Shown piece by piece: positions 39,569 to 50,933 of a stretch of 64,000 nucleotides of DNA. Positions within the stretch are counted from its first letter, which is position 1; each line of letters begins with the position of its first letter. The translations under genes were made by a program, and so were the position numbers. Source of the DNA: Natrinema pellirubrum DSM 15624 (GTDB taxonomy: Archaea; Halobacteriota; Halobacteria; Halobacteriales; Natrialbaceae); contig NC_019962.1 of NCBI RefSeq assembly GCF_000230735.2, forward strand, positions 558,001-622,000, given 5' to 3'. Under the pieces are notes generated by a model. It saw only the letters and a list, made by a program, of their open reading frames with translations, did not search any database and was not told the origin of the DNA.

Positions 39569-39816
39569 GACACTGCGCGAGGGATAAGTGAGCGACTTAC
39601 GGAAGCGAACGAATCGGCTGGGGTGGGTGTGGCTCTCAGTATTGCCACGATAGCAGGACGCTGTCTTTTCTGATCAGCCAGTGTCATTTACGCACAAATG
39701 GCTCTTTCTACTATAGTCCACGAAAGCGATACGCCCTGCTATCGTGGCAACAGGGAATTTCCTCGTCCTCCCCAGCCGATTCGCTCACTGCGTTCGCTCA
39801 TCCCTCGCGCAGTGTC
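39569..39816. repeat. long imperfect inverted repeat (MITE-like) in an otherwise gene-free interval
   Basis: The left arm (39569-39657) starts GACACTGCGCGAGGGAT and ends TTGCCACGATAGCAGG. The right arm (39735-39816) is its inverted counterpart, starting CCTGCTATCGTGGCAA and ending ATCCCTCGCGCAGTGTC. Outer and inner ends match for 16-17 nt without mismatch; the middle matches in part, including AATCGGCTGGGG. A 77-nt spacer separates the arms. The gene-free interval 39455-39941 holds nothing else I can support. It resembles a miniature mobile element or two inverted copies of a dispersed haloarchaeal repeat. Confidence 0.7.
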
Positions 39817-39941
39817 GTTGCCTGCTCTCGCTTTTGCTCGAGCAGCCGACAGCGCGCGCCACGGCGATCGGCGTCCGGGAAGCGCGAACGCATCGGTCCC
39901 GAGTCGTCGCCCTTAAGCCCGCTCCGGCCGAACGACGGGCA

Positions 39942-40478
39942 ATGGCAGGCCCCGGCGCTGCGGGTGCGGACGGCGGCGATCGGCTCGAGTTACCCTGCGG
40001 GACCCACCTCGACCCCCACGAGATCGACCTGGGGATGCGCGAGTACGACTGTCCCTGCGGTGACAGCCACGCGGTCGTCACGGACGTCCACCCGCCCTCT
40101 CGGTTCGTTCCCGAATCGCTGGTGACGGTCCTGCGGGAGACGATCGACACCGACGACGAGTTCGAGGAGTTCGGCACCCCCCACCTGCTGGGGGTCGTCC
40201 TGGAGGAGTTCCCCGAGGCGGTCGTCGTCCACGACGCCAGCGACGACGGTGCGGTCGGCTACACGCTCGTCTGGGTCACCGACTTCGACGCCCGCCGGCT
40301 CCACGAGGTCGTCGTCGAACTCGTCGTCGAACTCATGGAACACGCGATCAGCCACGCCGACGACGACGCCGCAGTCTCCGAGTTCGAGTCCCAGATGCTC
40401 GAGTTCGACGTCGAGGCCTTCGTCGAGCAGTACCGGCGGGAACGGGAGTTCGAGAGCGAACACGACCGCGCGTTATAG
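39942..40478 (+). CDS. DUF5815 family protein
   Basis: This 178-residue acidic protein starts MAGPGAAGADGGDRLELPCG. Cysteines in 'ELPCGTHLDPHE' and 'YDCPCGDSHAVV' could bind zinc. The rest is helical and includes 'GTPHLLGVVLEEFPEAVVVH' and 'HEVVVELVVELMEHAISHAD'. It fits the haloarchaeal family DUF5815 as I remember it. The longer upstream frame runs into the inverted repeat and is not credible. Its 3' end overlaps the convergent histidine kinase gene by 6 nt. Confidence 0.82.
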   Translation: MAGPGAAGADGGDRLELPCGTHLDPHEIDLGMREYDCPCGDSHAVVTDVHPPSRFVPESLVTVLRETIDTDDEFEEFGTPHLLGVVLEEFPEAVVVHDASDDGAVGYTLVWVTDFDARRLHEVVVELVVELMEHAISHADDDAAVSEFESQMLEFDVEAFVEQYRREREFESEHDRAL

Positions 40479-42863
40479 ATCGGCCATGTCTCCGTCCTCG
40501 AACGAGACCGCCAGTCGGAGCCCGCCTGCCGCGCTTTCCTCGACCGTAATTGACCAGCCGTGGGCCTCGATCGCCTCGGAGACGATCGCCAGCCCGAAGC
40601 CGGTCCCGTCCGGATCGGTGCTGTAGCCGGACTCGAGGATGTCCGTCCGTTCGGCTGGCGGGACGCCGGGACCGTCGTCGGCGATCGCGAACCCGTCGGC
40701 AGTCCGCTCGACCGTGACCGTCACATCCTCGCCGACGTGTTCGCGGGCGTTGCGGAAGGCGTTCTCGAAGCAGACGAGCAGCCGCTCCGGATCGGCCTCG
40801 ACCGTCGGTAGCGAGTCCTCGTGGACGAGGTCGAGGTCGGGATCGACGGTCCGGTGTGCCCGCTCGACGATCTCGTCGAGATCGACCGCGTCCGTCTTGG
40901 TTAGGCGCTGGCCGCTTCGAGCCAGTGTGAGAACGTTCTCGATGAGCGTGTTCATCCGTTCGAGCGCCCAGTCGATCTCCTCGCGGTAGCGTTCGCCCTC
41001 GCTATCGACGTGGGCCTCGAGGTTCTCGAGGTGGCCCGCCGCGAGGGTCAGCGGGTTCCGCAGGTCGTGGGAGACGGTGCTGGCGAAGGCGTCCAGGCGA
41101 TCGTTCTGGCGCTCGAGTTCGGCCGTCCGCGCGGCGAGTTCGGCCTCGCGACGGGCCCGCTCGAGTGCGGCCTCGACGTTGGCCGCGAGGATGCGCGCGA
41201 GGGTGACCGTCTCGGCGTCGAAATCGTTGGGCGTCGTCGAACCGGCGATGAAGATCCCCGCGTCGCCCAGCGGGATGTGGATCTCGCTCCGCATCGACGT
41301 CTCGGGGTTGCGAACGTTATCGGCACGGCGGACGTCGCCGTGGACGAGCGTTTCCCCGGCCGTGAAGGCGTCCCAGGCGATGCTGTCGGGGCCGAGTGCC
41401 GGTACCGTCCCGAGGAGGGCTTCCGTCTCGTCGGTCGCCGCGGCCGGGACGAGAACGCCGTGTTCGTCCCGTGATTCGGTGGTGGAATCGGTCCCCGCGG
41501 TCGCGTCGCATGCCGGCGCGGAACGGACGACCGGCTCCTCTTCGTACAGGTAGACGGAGTTGAGTTCGAGCGACAGCGCGTCGCGGGCGATTTCGGTCGC
41601 GACGCGAGCGACCTCGTCGGTGCGTTCGGCCGCCATCAGGCGACGGGTGCCCTCGTGGAGGCGCTGGATGCGTCGCTCGCGTTCCTTGCGATCGCTGATG
41701 TCGCGGATCACGCCGACGCTGCCGGTGAACGTCCCGCCTTCGTCGACCAGCGGCGCGACGTTGTTCTCGACGAGCAACGGGTCGCCGTCGACGGGCTCGA
41801 ACTGCATCTCGTAGGTCTCCCACGTCCGATCCTCGTCGGCAAGGATCTCACGGAGGGTCGCCGTCGCCCGTTCGACGTCCTCGTCGGTCATGTAATCGCT
41901 CGGGTGATCCCCGACGAGGTCCGAACGCGTCGTTCCGAGGACGGCCGCCATCGCTTCGTTGACCATCTCGATCCGCCCGTCCGCGTCGAGGACGAACATC
42001 GGATCGCCGACGGTGTCGACGAGCGTCCGATACCGCTCGAGGTCACGCTCCCGGCGCTTCTGTGCGGCGATGTCGGTGTAGATCGCGTACTCGTGGATCT
42101 CGTCGCCGAGATCGACCGCGAACACGCGAAGCAGGAACTCCCGGGGGCCCTCCGCGGTCACCCGCTCGTCGATGGTGGTCACGCTCCCGCCCGGGCCGCT
42201 TTCCCCGTAGGCGTCGACCGACTCCGAGCCGTCGGGGACGAGCCGATCCTCGACCGACGTTCCGACGAGCGTCTCCCGGTCGTAGCCGAACATCTCCTCG
42301 AACGCCGGATTGACATCGAGAATTCGATTGCCGTCGTCACGAACCGTCAACACGACCGGATCGGGGATGTTCTCGAACAGCGAGCGAAACCGGTCCCGCT
42401 CGGTTTCGACGGCACCGTCCGACCGGGGATCGGTCGGCGTCTCGTCGCGTTCCGCCTCCTCGACGGCCCGTCGGATCTGTGCGAGCAATCGCTCGAGCGA
42501 ATCCTCGTGACCTCTCGGAACGTAGCCGGCCAGTCCGGCCCCGATGGCGTCGCTCGCGAGCAGTTCGTCGCCGTCGCCGGTGTAGAGGACGAACGGCACG
42601 GGTGGCTCCTCGCCGGCCGCGACCTGGTCGTACAGCGTCATCGCGCTCGTCTCGCCGAGGTCGCGTTCGGTGACGACACAGGTGCGCTCGGACGCCCCCG
42701 CGAGCGCGTCGCGGAGCGCGGTCGGCGTCGCAACGGGGACGACCGTGAGTGTGTTCGCTGCCGACTCGAGGGCGTCGACCGTCCGTCGTCGGCGTCCGGG
42801 GGATGGATCGGCGTAGATAACGGTCGTCGGTCGAGAGAACTGATCCGAGCCGGGCCTAACCAT
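40473..42863 (-). CDS. PAS/GAF sensor histidine kinase
   Basis: The 796-residue soluble protein has a receiver-like N-terminal domain (about 15-130; the phosphoacceptor region 'CVVTERDLGETSAM' is atypical). Two PAS domains follow (about 165-280 and 285-405), then a GAF domain (about 410-560). The HisKA H-box is 'ASTVSHDLRNPLTLAAG' and the ATPase domain has 'DDGPGVPPAE' and 'DPDGTGFGLAIVSEA'. There are no membrane segments, so it senses a cytoplasmic signal. No response-regulator gene is adjacent. The start at 42863 is supported by 'CTTATC' on the minus strand about 35 nt upstream. Confidence 0.92.
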   Translation of the reverse strand: MVRPGSDQFSRPTTVIYADPSPGRRRRTVDALESAANTLTVVPVATPTALRDALAGASERTCVVTERDLGETSAMTLYDQVAAGEEPPVPFVLYTGDGDELLASDAIGAGLAGYVPRGHEDSLERLLAQIRRAVEEAERDETPTDPRSDGAVETERDRFRSLFENIPDPVVLTVRDDGNRILDVNPAFEEMFGYDRETLVGTSVEDRLVPDGSESVDAYGESGPGGSVTTIDERVTAEGPREFLLRVFAVDLGDEIHEYAIYTDIAAQKRRERDLERYRTLVDTVGDPMFVLDADGRIEMVNEAMAAVLGTTRSDLVGDHPSDYMTDEDVERATATLREILADEDRTWETYEMQFEPVDGDPLLVENNVAPLVDEGGTFTGSVGVIRDISDRKERERRIQRLHEGTRRLMAAERTDEVARVATEIARDALSLELNSVYLYEEEPVVRSAPACDATAGTDSTTESRDEHGVLVPAAATDETEALLGTVPALGPDSIAWDAFTAGETLVHGDVRRADNVRNPETSMRSEIHIPLGDAGIFIAGSTTPNDFDAETVTLARILAANVEAALERARREAELAARTAELERQNDRLDAFASTVSHDLRNPLTLAAGHLENLEAHVDSEGERYREEIDWALERMNTLIENVLTLARSGQRLTKTDAVDLDEIVERAHRTVDPDLDLVHEDSLPTVEADPERLLVCFENAFRNAREHVGEDVTVTVERTADGFAIADDGPGVPPAERTDILESGYSTDPDGTGFGLAIVSEAIEAHGWSITVEESAAGGLRLAVSFEDGDMADL

Positions 42864-43047
42864 CTGATTGCTCCGAAGCAAGGAAACGGGCCGTGATAAG
42901 AAATTCGGCCGACATATGTGGTCATAACCGCCGATAACGGGAACGGTGCCGGGGAGCGAATGACGCACGTAGTTCACGCTTAACCGGCGGAGATCGGTCG
43001 TCGAAACCCGAAACCGGTGTCTCCGGTACCCGTCCGACGCCGTGGGT

Positions 43048-43076
43048 TCGAATTTCGAAAATCGATTTCGAGATTC
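43048..43076. promoter_or_regulatory. near-palindromic TTCGAA/TTCGAAA-rich site upstream of carB
   Basis: TTCGAATTTCGAAAATCG followed by ATTTCGAGATTCG forms overlapping imperfect dyads centred on ATCGAT. It lies about 20 nt before the TATA-like CTTATTA at 43093-43099, which is itself about 34 nt before the carB ATG. An operator for arginine or pyrimidine control is conceivable. The rest of the 266-nt divergent interval shows only the two promoters. Confidence 0.35.
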
Positions 43077-43129
43077 GTACTGTATCGTGGGGCTTATTAC
43101 GATGTGCGAACTCCGATTCGACAAGACAA

Positions 43130-46306
<3,177 letters not shown>

Positions 46307-46325
46307 GACCGCTCGCCGACGGCGT

Positions 46326-47165
46326 CTATTCTCGAAGCCGTTCAGCCGTTTCACCGGTACACGCGAGTATCAACCGTGCCGCCTCGTCGGGGGCGTCCCA
46401 GTGTGGGTAGTGCCCGGCGTCCTCGAACCAGTACACCCGCGCGTTGGGGAACCGCTCCACGGCTCGTTTCGCCTGCCGTGGGAGCGTGACGCGGTCCTTG
46501 CGTCCCCAGCCGAGGACGACCGGTCCCGGCGTGTCGTCGGCGCCCGGTTGGCCGGGTCCGAAGGCCAACCGATACAGGAGTTCGTCGAACGACGGCGAGT
46601 CCGCGAAGGTCCGCATCTCCGCGAGCGCCACGTCGGGGGACAACGCCCAGGGTCGCGCCGAGAGCTGGGCCAACAGGGCGGTGCGACCCGCGGCGCTGTT
46701 CATCAGTCGCCCCATCACGGGCTGGAGCAACCGAACGAGCCGGATCGACGGGGCCAGCGTCGCGTAGAAGAAGTACCGCTCCCATCCCTCCCAGAACCCG
46801 CCGGGGTCGAGCGCGACCGTCGCGCCGATATCGCCCCGCCGCGCCAGTTCGAGGACGAGCCGCCCGCCCATCGAGTTGCCGACGGCGTCGACCCCCTCGA
46901 GGTCGTTCGCCGCCAGAAACGAGCCGACGGCGTCGGCGAGCGTCTCGACGGACGATTCGCCGGGCAGCGGCGGCGTCTCGCCGTGGCCGGGGAGGTCGAC
47001 GGCGATCACTTCACGCTCGGCGGCCAGCGACTCGAGGACGGGGGTCCACGTTCGCCAGCTCCCGCCCAGTCCGTGAACGAGCAGTAACGGCTCGCCGCTC
47101 CCGCGGCGCACGGTGTTCATTCGCATGCGCTCCCCATGTGCGCCGACCGTGTAGAACCCCTGCAT
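46326..47165 (-). CDS. alpha/beta hydrolase
   Basis: The 279-residue protein has the alpha/beta hydrolase pattern: oxyanion-hole region 'LLLVHGLGGSWRTW', nucleophile elbow 'VGNSMGG' with Ser98, and the catalytic His in 'EDAGHYPHWDAP' near residue 257. An Asp in 'GWGRKDRVTLP' near residue 235 completes the triad. A helical lid lies between about residues 120 and 200. It may hydrolyse an ester, lactone or epoxide; the substrate is unknown. The start could also be Met14 or Met16, which would drop a poorly conserved leader. It converges with carB, 19 nt apart. Confidence 0.88.
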   Translation of the reverse strand: MQGFYTVGAHGERMRMNTVRRGSGEPLLLVHGLGGSWRTWTPVLESLAAEREVIAVDLPGHGETPPLPGESSVETLADAVGSFLAANDLEGVDAVGNSMGGRLVLELARRGDIGATVALDPGGFWEGWERYFFYATLAPSIRLVRLLQPVMGRLMNSAAGRTALLAQLSARPWALSPDVALAEMRTFADSPSFDELLYRLAFGPGQPGADDTPGPVVLGWGRKDRVTLPRQAKRAVERFPNARVYWFEDAGHYPHWDAPDEAARLILACTGETAERLRE

Positions 47166-47216
47166 GATGGCAGGTTACGGACGCCGGCGCGGTGATACGC
47201 CGGCGAACGGAATCGC

Positions 47217-48887
47217 CTACTCGAAGTCGTACCAGTCGAACCGCTCGACACCGTAGCGGTAGGAAATCGGCGGCGCGAGCAGGCCGCCGATCAGCACGAT
47301 CCACGACCCGATCGTGATCGCGCGGGCCGAGACCTCGACCTCGGGCAGCGGGGTCAACGCGGTGGCGGCTCGAAGCAGGCCGGCGATCGTCTCCGGGGCC
47401 TCGAGGTAGAGGACGGCGGCCGCGATCGCCGGCAGCGCGATCGCCAGCGTGTAGACGAGGAACGCGGTCTTGCTCGGCATCACCGCCTCGCGGTTGTTGG
47501 TCACGCTGACGCTGCCAAACCGGGGGAACGCCGAGCCGATCCCCGACGCCAGCGCCGGCGTGGCGATCGCCCCGACGACGGTCCCGGCGACGAGGACGCC
47601 GGTCCGCTCGAGCGAGAGGGGGCTGACGACCCCGAGGACGAGCGGGACGACCACCGCGAACGGGACGGCGACGAGGGCAGCGGCGACGATCCGGCCGCGG
47701 ATCGCGTCTCGACCGGTGAGCGTCGACGTGACGACGGCGGGCAGTGCCGGCCCGAGATCGCCGAGCGGGTTGAGCGTGAACAGCGCGCCGGCCGCCCAGA
47801 CGACGTACAGACAGAACAGCGCGACCATGAACGACGGGACGGTCCCGGACTCGATGATCTGCTGGATGAACCCGATGGCACCGAGCAGCGGGTAGCCGAC
47901 GTACGCGAGCCGGATCGGCGAGCGTTTCGTCCGTCGGATCGCCGTCACGGCTACGGTTCGGACTGGCCGCGTGAGGACACCCGAGAGGGCTCCCGTGAGC
48001 CGGTCGTCGCCCCGTTCGACGGTCGGGTCGGGTTCGTCCTCGGTTCGGGCCGCATCGGCGAACCAGTGGGTCCGTGCGCCGGCCGTCCCGACGGCGAGGG
48101 CGGCACCGACGACGAGCAGCGAGCCGACCGCCGCACCGCCGATCGCGACCATCGACGAATCGATGATGGGGACGCCGACCAAAAGGAGGTGGCCGGGCCA
48201 GCCCAGCGGGCTGGCCTGCAGGTGCCGAAAGAGCGTCGCCGCGATCTCGTTGATTCCCCCGGTCATGATCACACCGAAGTACGCGACCCAGAAGGCGGCA
48301 AACAGCAGCGTCCGGTACTTAGCGATCGGTTCGTAGGCGGTGATCAGGTGGCGAACCCAGACGCCGACGGCGAACCCGACCGGGACGGCGGTCGCGATGA
48401 TCACCACTAGGAAAAGCGGCGCGACCAGAACGGGTACTACAGTTCCCGCACCGGAGGCAAACGCCGCGGCGAACACAACCGCCGGCAGCAGTACCCAGGT
48501 CAGAAAACGGGCGATCTCCGCACCGACGAGGCCGACGACGGCGTTGCGGACCGACGTCGACAACAGGAGAAAGGCCGGCTTATCGACGTCAGCGGTCGTC
48601 GTGACCGCCCGCATGACGGCCATGACGACCAGAAACAGCCAGAGAAGCGCGGTTCCACCGGTGACAAACTCCGTGATCGTTGTGGTGCCGGACGCCGACA
48701 GCGAGCCGGCGGCGGCACGTTCGCCCAACTCCGGCAGGAAGAGGACCCCGACTGCCGTAATCGGGCCGAGCGCGATCAGCAGGGCGATCGCGATCAGAAA
48801 CAACCGCGTCCGGTTGCCCACGATAGCGCGAGCGGTCCGCCGGAACTCCGTTTCGGTGATCGTACGGGCGATAGCGGCTTGTCCCAT
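47217..48887 (-). CDS. ABC transporter permease (ABC-2-like exporter)
   Basis: This 556-residue integral membrane protein has about 14 hydrophobic helices in two parts around a charged loop near residues 270-300 ('EDEPDPTVERGDDRLTG'). It pairs with the divergent ATPase gene at 49100, forming a probable exporter of unknown substrate. The size is about double a typical ABC-2 permease, so it may act as one large subunit. Its start is overlapped as TGATG by a 16-codon ORF upstream. The segment MGQAAIARTITETEFRRTAR at the N-terminus is a usual cytoplasmic elbow helix. Confidence 0.85.
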   Translation of the reverse strand: MGQAAIARTITETEFRRTARAIVGNRTRLFLIAIALLIALGPITAVGVLFLPELGERAAAGSLSASGTTTITEFVTGGTALLWLFLVVMAVMRAVTTTADVDKPAFLLLSTSVRNAVVGLVGAEIARFLTWVLLPAVVFAAAFASGAGTVVPVLVAPLFLVVIIATAVPVGFAVGVWVRHLITAYEPIAKYRTLLFAAFWVAYFGVIMTGGINEIAATLFRHLQASPLGWPGHLLLVGVPIIDSSMVAIGGAAVGSLLVVGAALAVGTAGARTHWFADAARTEDEPDPTVERGDDRLTGALSGVLTRPVRTVAVTAIRRTKRSPIRLAYVGYPLLGAIGFIQQIIESGTVPSFMVALFCLYVVWAAGALFTLNPLGDLGPALPAVVTSTLTGRDAIRGRIVAAALVAVPFAVVVPLVLGVVSPLSLERTGVLVAGTVVGAIATPALASGIGSAFPRFGSVSVTNNREAVMPSKTAFLVYTLAIALPAIAAAVLYLEAPETIAGLLRAATALTPLPEVEVSARAITIGSWIVLIGGLLAPPISYRYGVERFDWYDFE

Positions 48888-48937
48888 CAGCGATCACCTC
48901 GAGTCGATCGCAGCGTGCGGGGATGGACAGGGCTCAT
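48887..48937 (-). CDS. 16-codon ORF overlapping the permease start
   Basis: The frame encodes MSPVHPRTLRSTRGDR and ends in TGA, which overlaps the permease ATG as TGATG. Its first four codons are identical to the first four codons of the divergent ATPase gene (MSPV), because of a 14-nt perfect inverted repeat. It could be a leader peptide or the remnant of a duplicated gene start. Confidence 0.35.
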   Translation of the reverse strand: MSPVHPRTLRSTRGDR

Positions 48938-49111
48938 AGTCAGGTCTGCGTAACGCATTCAGTAAAATATTCGGTCTTTGTCATCACTGCGGCGTCGCCC
49001 GGTCGGCCGAATCAGCTCCGACTCGAGGCGGTCGCCCGCGGCCGTTGACGACCGACACTTATGACACACATTTAACTATAGCGGTACGAAAAGACATCTA
49101 TGAGCCCTGTC
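48926..49111. repeat. inverted repeat flanking the divergent ABC promoter region
   Basis: GACAGGGCTCATAG at 48926-48939 and CTATGAGCCCTGTC at 49098-49111 are exact reverse complements. Each contains an ATG that reads outward. The sequences just before each ATG are also weakly alike (ATTTTACTGAATGCGTTACG versus ATTTAACTATAGCGGTACG). The 212-nt interval between the two genes therefore looks like an inverted duplication of a promoter and gene start. Confidence 0.65.
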
Positions 49112-49879
49112 GACGCCCTCGCTATCGAGACCGATGGCCTGACGAAACGGTACGGCAACACGACGGCGGTCGACGATCTGACGATGCAAGTCGAGCGCGG
49201 GACCGTTTACGGCTTTCTCGGCCCCAACGGCGCGGGGAAGACGACCACGATGCGGATGCTGACGACGCTGACGCGGCCGACCGCAGGAACGGCCAGCGTC
49301 GCCGGCCACTCGATCGTCGACCGCGAGTCAGTCACCCCCCACATCGGCTACCTGCCCGAGGAACCGCCGGTTTACGACGAACTCACCGGCCGGGAACAGC
49401 TCGAGTACGCCGCCGGGCTGCGCGATCTGCCCGACGACGAGGCCAGCGAGCGCATCGAGTCGCTGCTCGAGCGGTTCGACCTGCTCGAAGACGCGAACAA
49501 GCGCATCGAGGACTACTCGAAGGGGATGCGCCAGAAGGTCGGCGTCATCCAGGCGGTGTTACACGAGCCCGACGTCGCCTTCCTCGACGAGCCGACGAGC
49601 GGGCTCGACCCCCGCGCGGCCCGAACGATGCGCGACACCATCGCCGATCTCGCCGACCACGAGATGACCATCTTCCTCTCGACGCACATCCTCCCGGTCG
49701 TCGACGAGCTGGCCGATACGATCGGCGTCCTCCACGACGGCGAACTCGTCGCCGAGGACGACCCCGAACGGCTCAAGACCCGCGCCGAAACCGGCGACGC
49801 CCGTAGTCTCGAGGACGCCTTCCTCGATATCACCCGCGACCACGACGACGAGGTGGCGGCCGAACCGTCCGCGGAGTGA
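49100..49879 (+). CDS. ABC transporter ATP-binding protein
   Basis: This 259-residue ATPase has Walker A 'GFLGPNGAGKTTTMRML', the Q-loop region 'GYLPEEPPVYDELT', signature 'YSKGMRQKVGVI' and Walker B 'VAFLDEPTSGLDPRAA', followed by the switch His in 'FLSTHILPVVDELA'. The pattern is that of ABC-2-type exporters (CcmA/DrrA group). The acidic C-terminal extension is short. It is divergent from the large permease gene and probably energises it. An A/T-rich stretch 'ATTTAACTATA' lies about 25-30 nt before the start. Confidence 0.95.
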   Translation: MSPVDALAIETDGLTKRYGNTTAVDDLTMQVERGTVYGFLGPNGAGKTTTMRMLTTLTRPTAGTASVAGHSIVDRESVTPHIGYLPEEPPVYDELTGREQLEYAAGLRDLPDDEASERIESLLERFDLLEDANKRIEDYSKGMRQKVGVIQAVLHEPDVAFLDEPTSGLDPRAARTMRDTIADLADHEMTIFLSTHILPVVDELADTIGVLHDGELVAEDDPERLKTRAETGDARSLEDAFLDITRDHDDEVAAEPSAE

Positions 49880-50018
49880 TCGAGCGGGTCGATCGGCGAC
49901 GGACCGATCGACCGCCCCCCGTGCCGTCACGATGGAGTCGGGGGAGAGGAAGACACACGAGACTGGCTGAGGCTGTCGTAGCAGGGCTGCGGGGTGTTCT
50001 GTGGCTCTCGTTTCCCGC

Positions 50019-50028
50019 ATATTTTAGT
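50019..50028 (+). promoter_or_regulatory. TATA-like box of the 80-residue membrane protein gene
   Basis: ATATTTTAGT lies about 42 nt before the ATG at 50066, which would give a leader of about 15 nt. A Shine-Dalgarno-like GGAGGTGA at 50052-50059 sits in that leader, 6 nt before the start codon. This is unusual among the mostly leaderless genes of the window. Confidence 0.45.
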
Positions 50029-50065
50029 ATTCGGCAGTCGTACGTTCGTTCGGAGGTGAGAATCG

Positions 50066-50308
50066 ATGGTACGGAGAGACATCACTGGATTCGACACGGT
50101 TGCTCGCATCGTTGACCGCCTCTCGACGATCGACCGATACGATTGCCTGCTCGGACTGATCCCGACGGCGCTGACGGTCGCGGCGCTCGTCGGACAGGTC
50201 CTCGATCTCCCCACCGAGGCGACGCTCCTCGGTGGCGTTGCCATCGCCTTACTGGCCCTGCTCGATGGACTGTTCTTCCGCCCGCCGACCGGGCTGCAGG
50301 GCACGTGA
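50066..50308 (+). CDS. 80-residue membrane protein with two helices
   Basis: It starts MVRRDITGFDTVARIVDRLS with a basic amphipathic N-terminus. Two hydrophobic helices follow, about residues 27-47 ('LLGLIPTALTVAALVGQVL') and 53-71 ('LLGGVAIALLALLDGLFF'). The start is supported by a strong Shine-Dalgarno sequence. No family is recognised. It is a probable single-gene unit that converges with the cupin gene. Confidence 0.75.
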   Translation: MVRRDITGFDTVARIVDRLSTIDRYDCLLGLIPTALTVAALVGQVLDLPTEATLLGGVAIALLALLDGLFFRPPTGLQGT

Positions 50309-50369
50309 GCCGTTCGTCGCCCCCTCGAGTCCCGACCGGAGGCGAGTCGCCGTCACGACGACGGCCGCG

Positions 50370-50741
50370 CTACGGATCGAAAACGCCGCGTCGCAACCCC
50401 TCGCGGACGGGGTCGTGTTCGGCGTCGGTCGGCGGCGGGCTCGTGACCAGCAGGGCCTCGAGCCGTTCGTCCTCGCTCGCTCGAATCCCCCGGTCGACGT
50501 CGGCTTCCACGACGACGATATCGTCGGGTTCGACCGCGTGTTCGGTCTCGCCCTCGCGGACGACGCCCGTACCCGACCGGACACAGATCGTCACGTCGCT
50601 GCCCGGCGCGTGGACCGGGATGAACTGTCCGGGCTCGAAGTAGCCACAGACGACCTTGATCCGGTCGTTTTTGAACACTGGCTGTGCGCTGAACTGCTCC
50701 TCGTCGTACGCCCGTTCGGCGTCGAAATCGGTTGCTGGCAT
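50370..50741 (-). CDS. cupin-domain protein
   Basis: The 123-residue protein is a single small beta-barrel of the cupin type. Motif 1 is 'FIPVHAPGSDVTICVRSGTG', with a single His where metal cupins often have two, and motif 2 is 'EPDDIVVVEADVDRGIRA', with no His. Metal binding is therefore doubtful, and it may be a ligand-binding or regulatory cupin. The start at 50741 (MPATDFDAERAYDEEQ) is preferred to a longer, low-quality frame. It is divergent from the folate gene, 192 nt apart. Confidence 0.85.
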   Translation of the reverse strand: MPATDFDAERAYDEEQFSAQPVFKNDRIKVVCGYFEPGQFIPVHAPGSDVTICVRSGTGVVREGETEHAVEPDDIVVVEADVDRGIRASEDERLEALLVTSPPPTDAEHDPVREGLRRGVFDP

Positions 50742-50933
50742 GGCTGAATCCTCGGCGGATCTAGGTCCGCCTAATTCCGTACCGGAGGAGAGACGGGCCG
50801 GCGGGGTCGGTCTTCCCCCGAACATATTGGCCCGTCCTGGGGAGCGCACGGGAAGCCGGGAACGGCCGCCTCGAGGCGACGCGAGCGGTCCGCGAACGGA
50901 ATACTCTAAAACGACCGGGTGCTGTGGTTTCGT

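Noticed and set aside
39658..39734. Spacer of the long inverted repeat as an IS630-derived end
   Set aside because: It contains CTACTATAG, also found at one IS630 end in this window, but only 9 nt match and no partner end is present.
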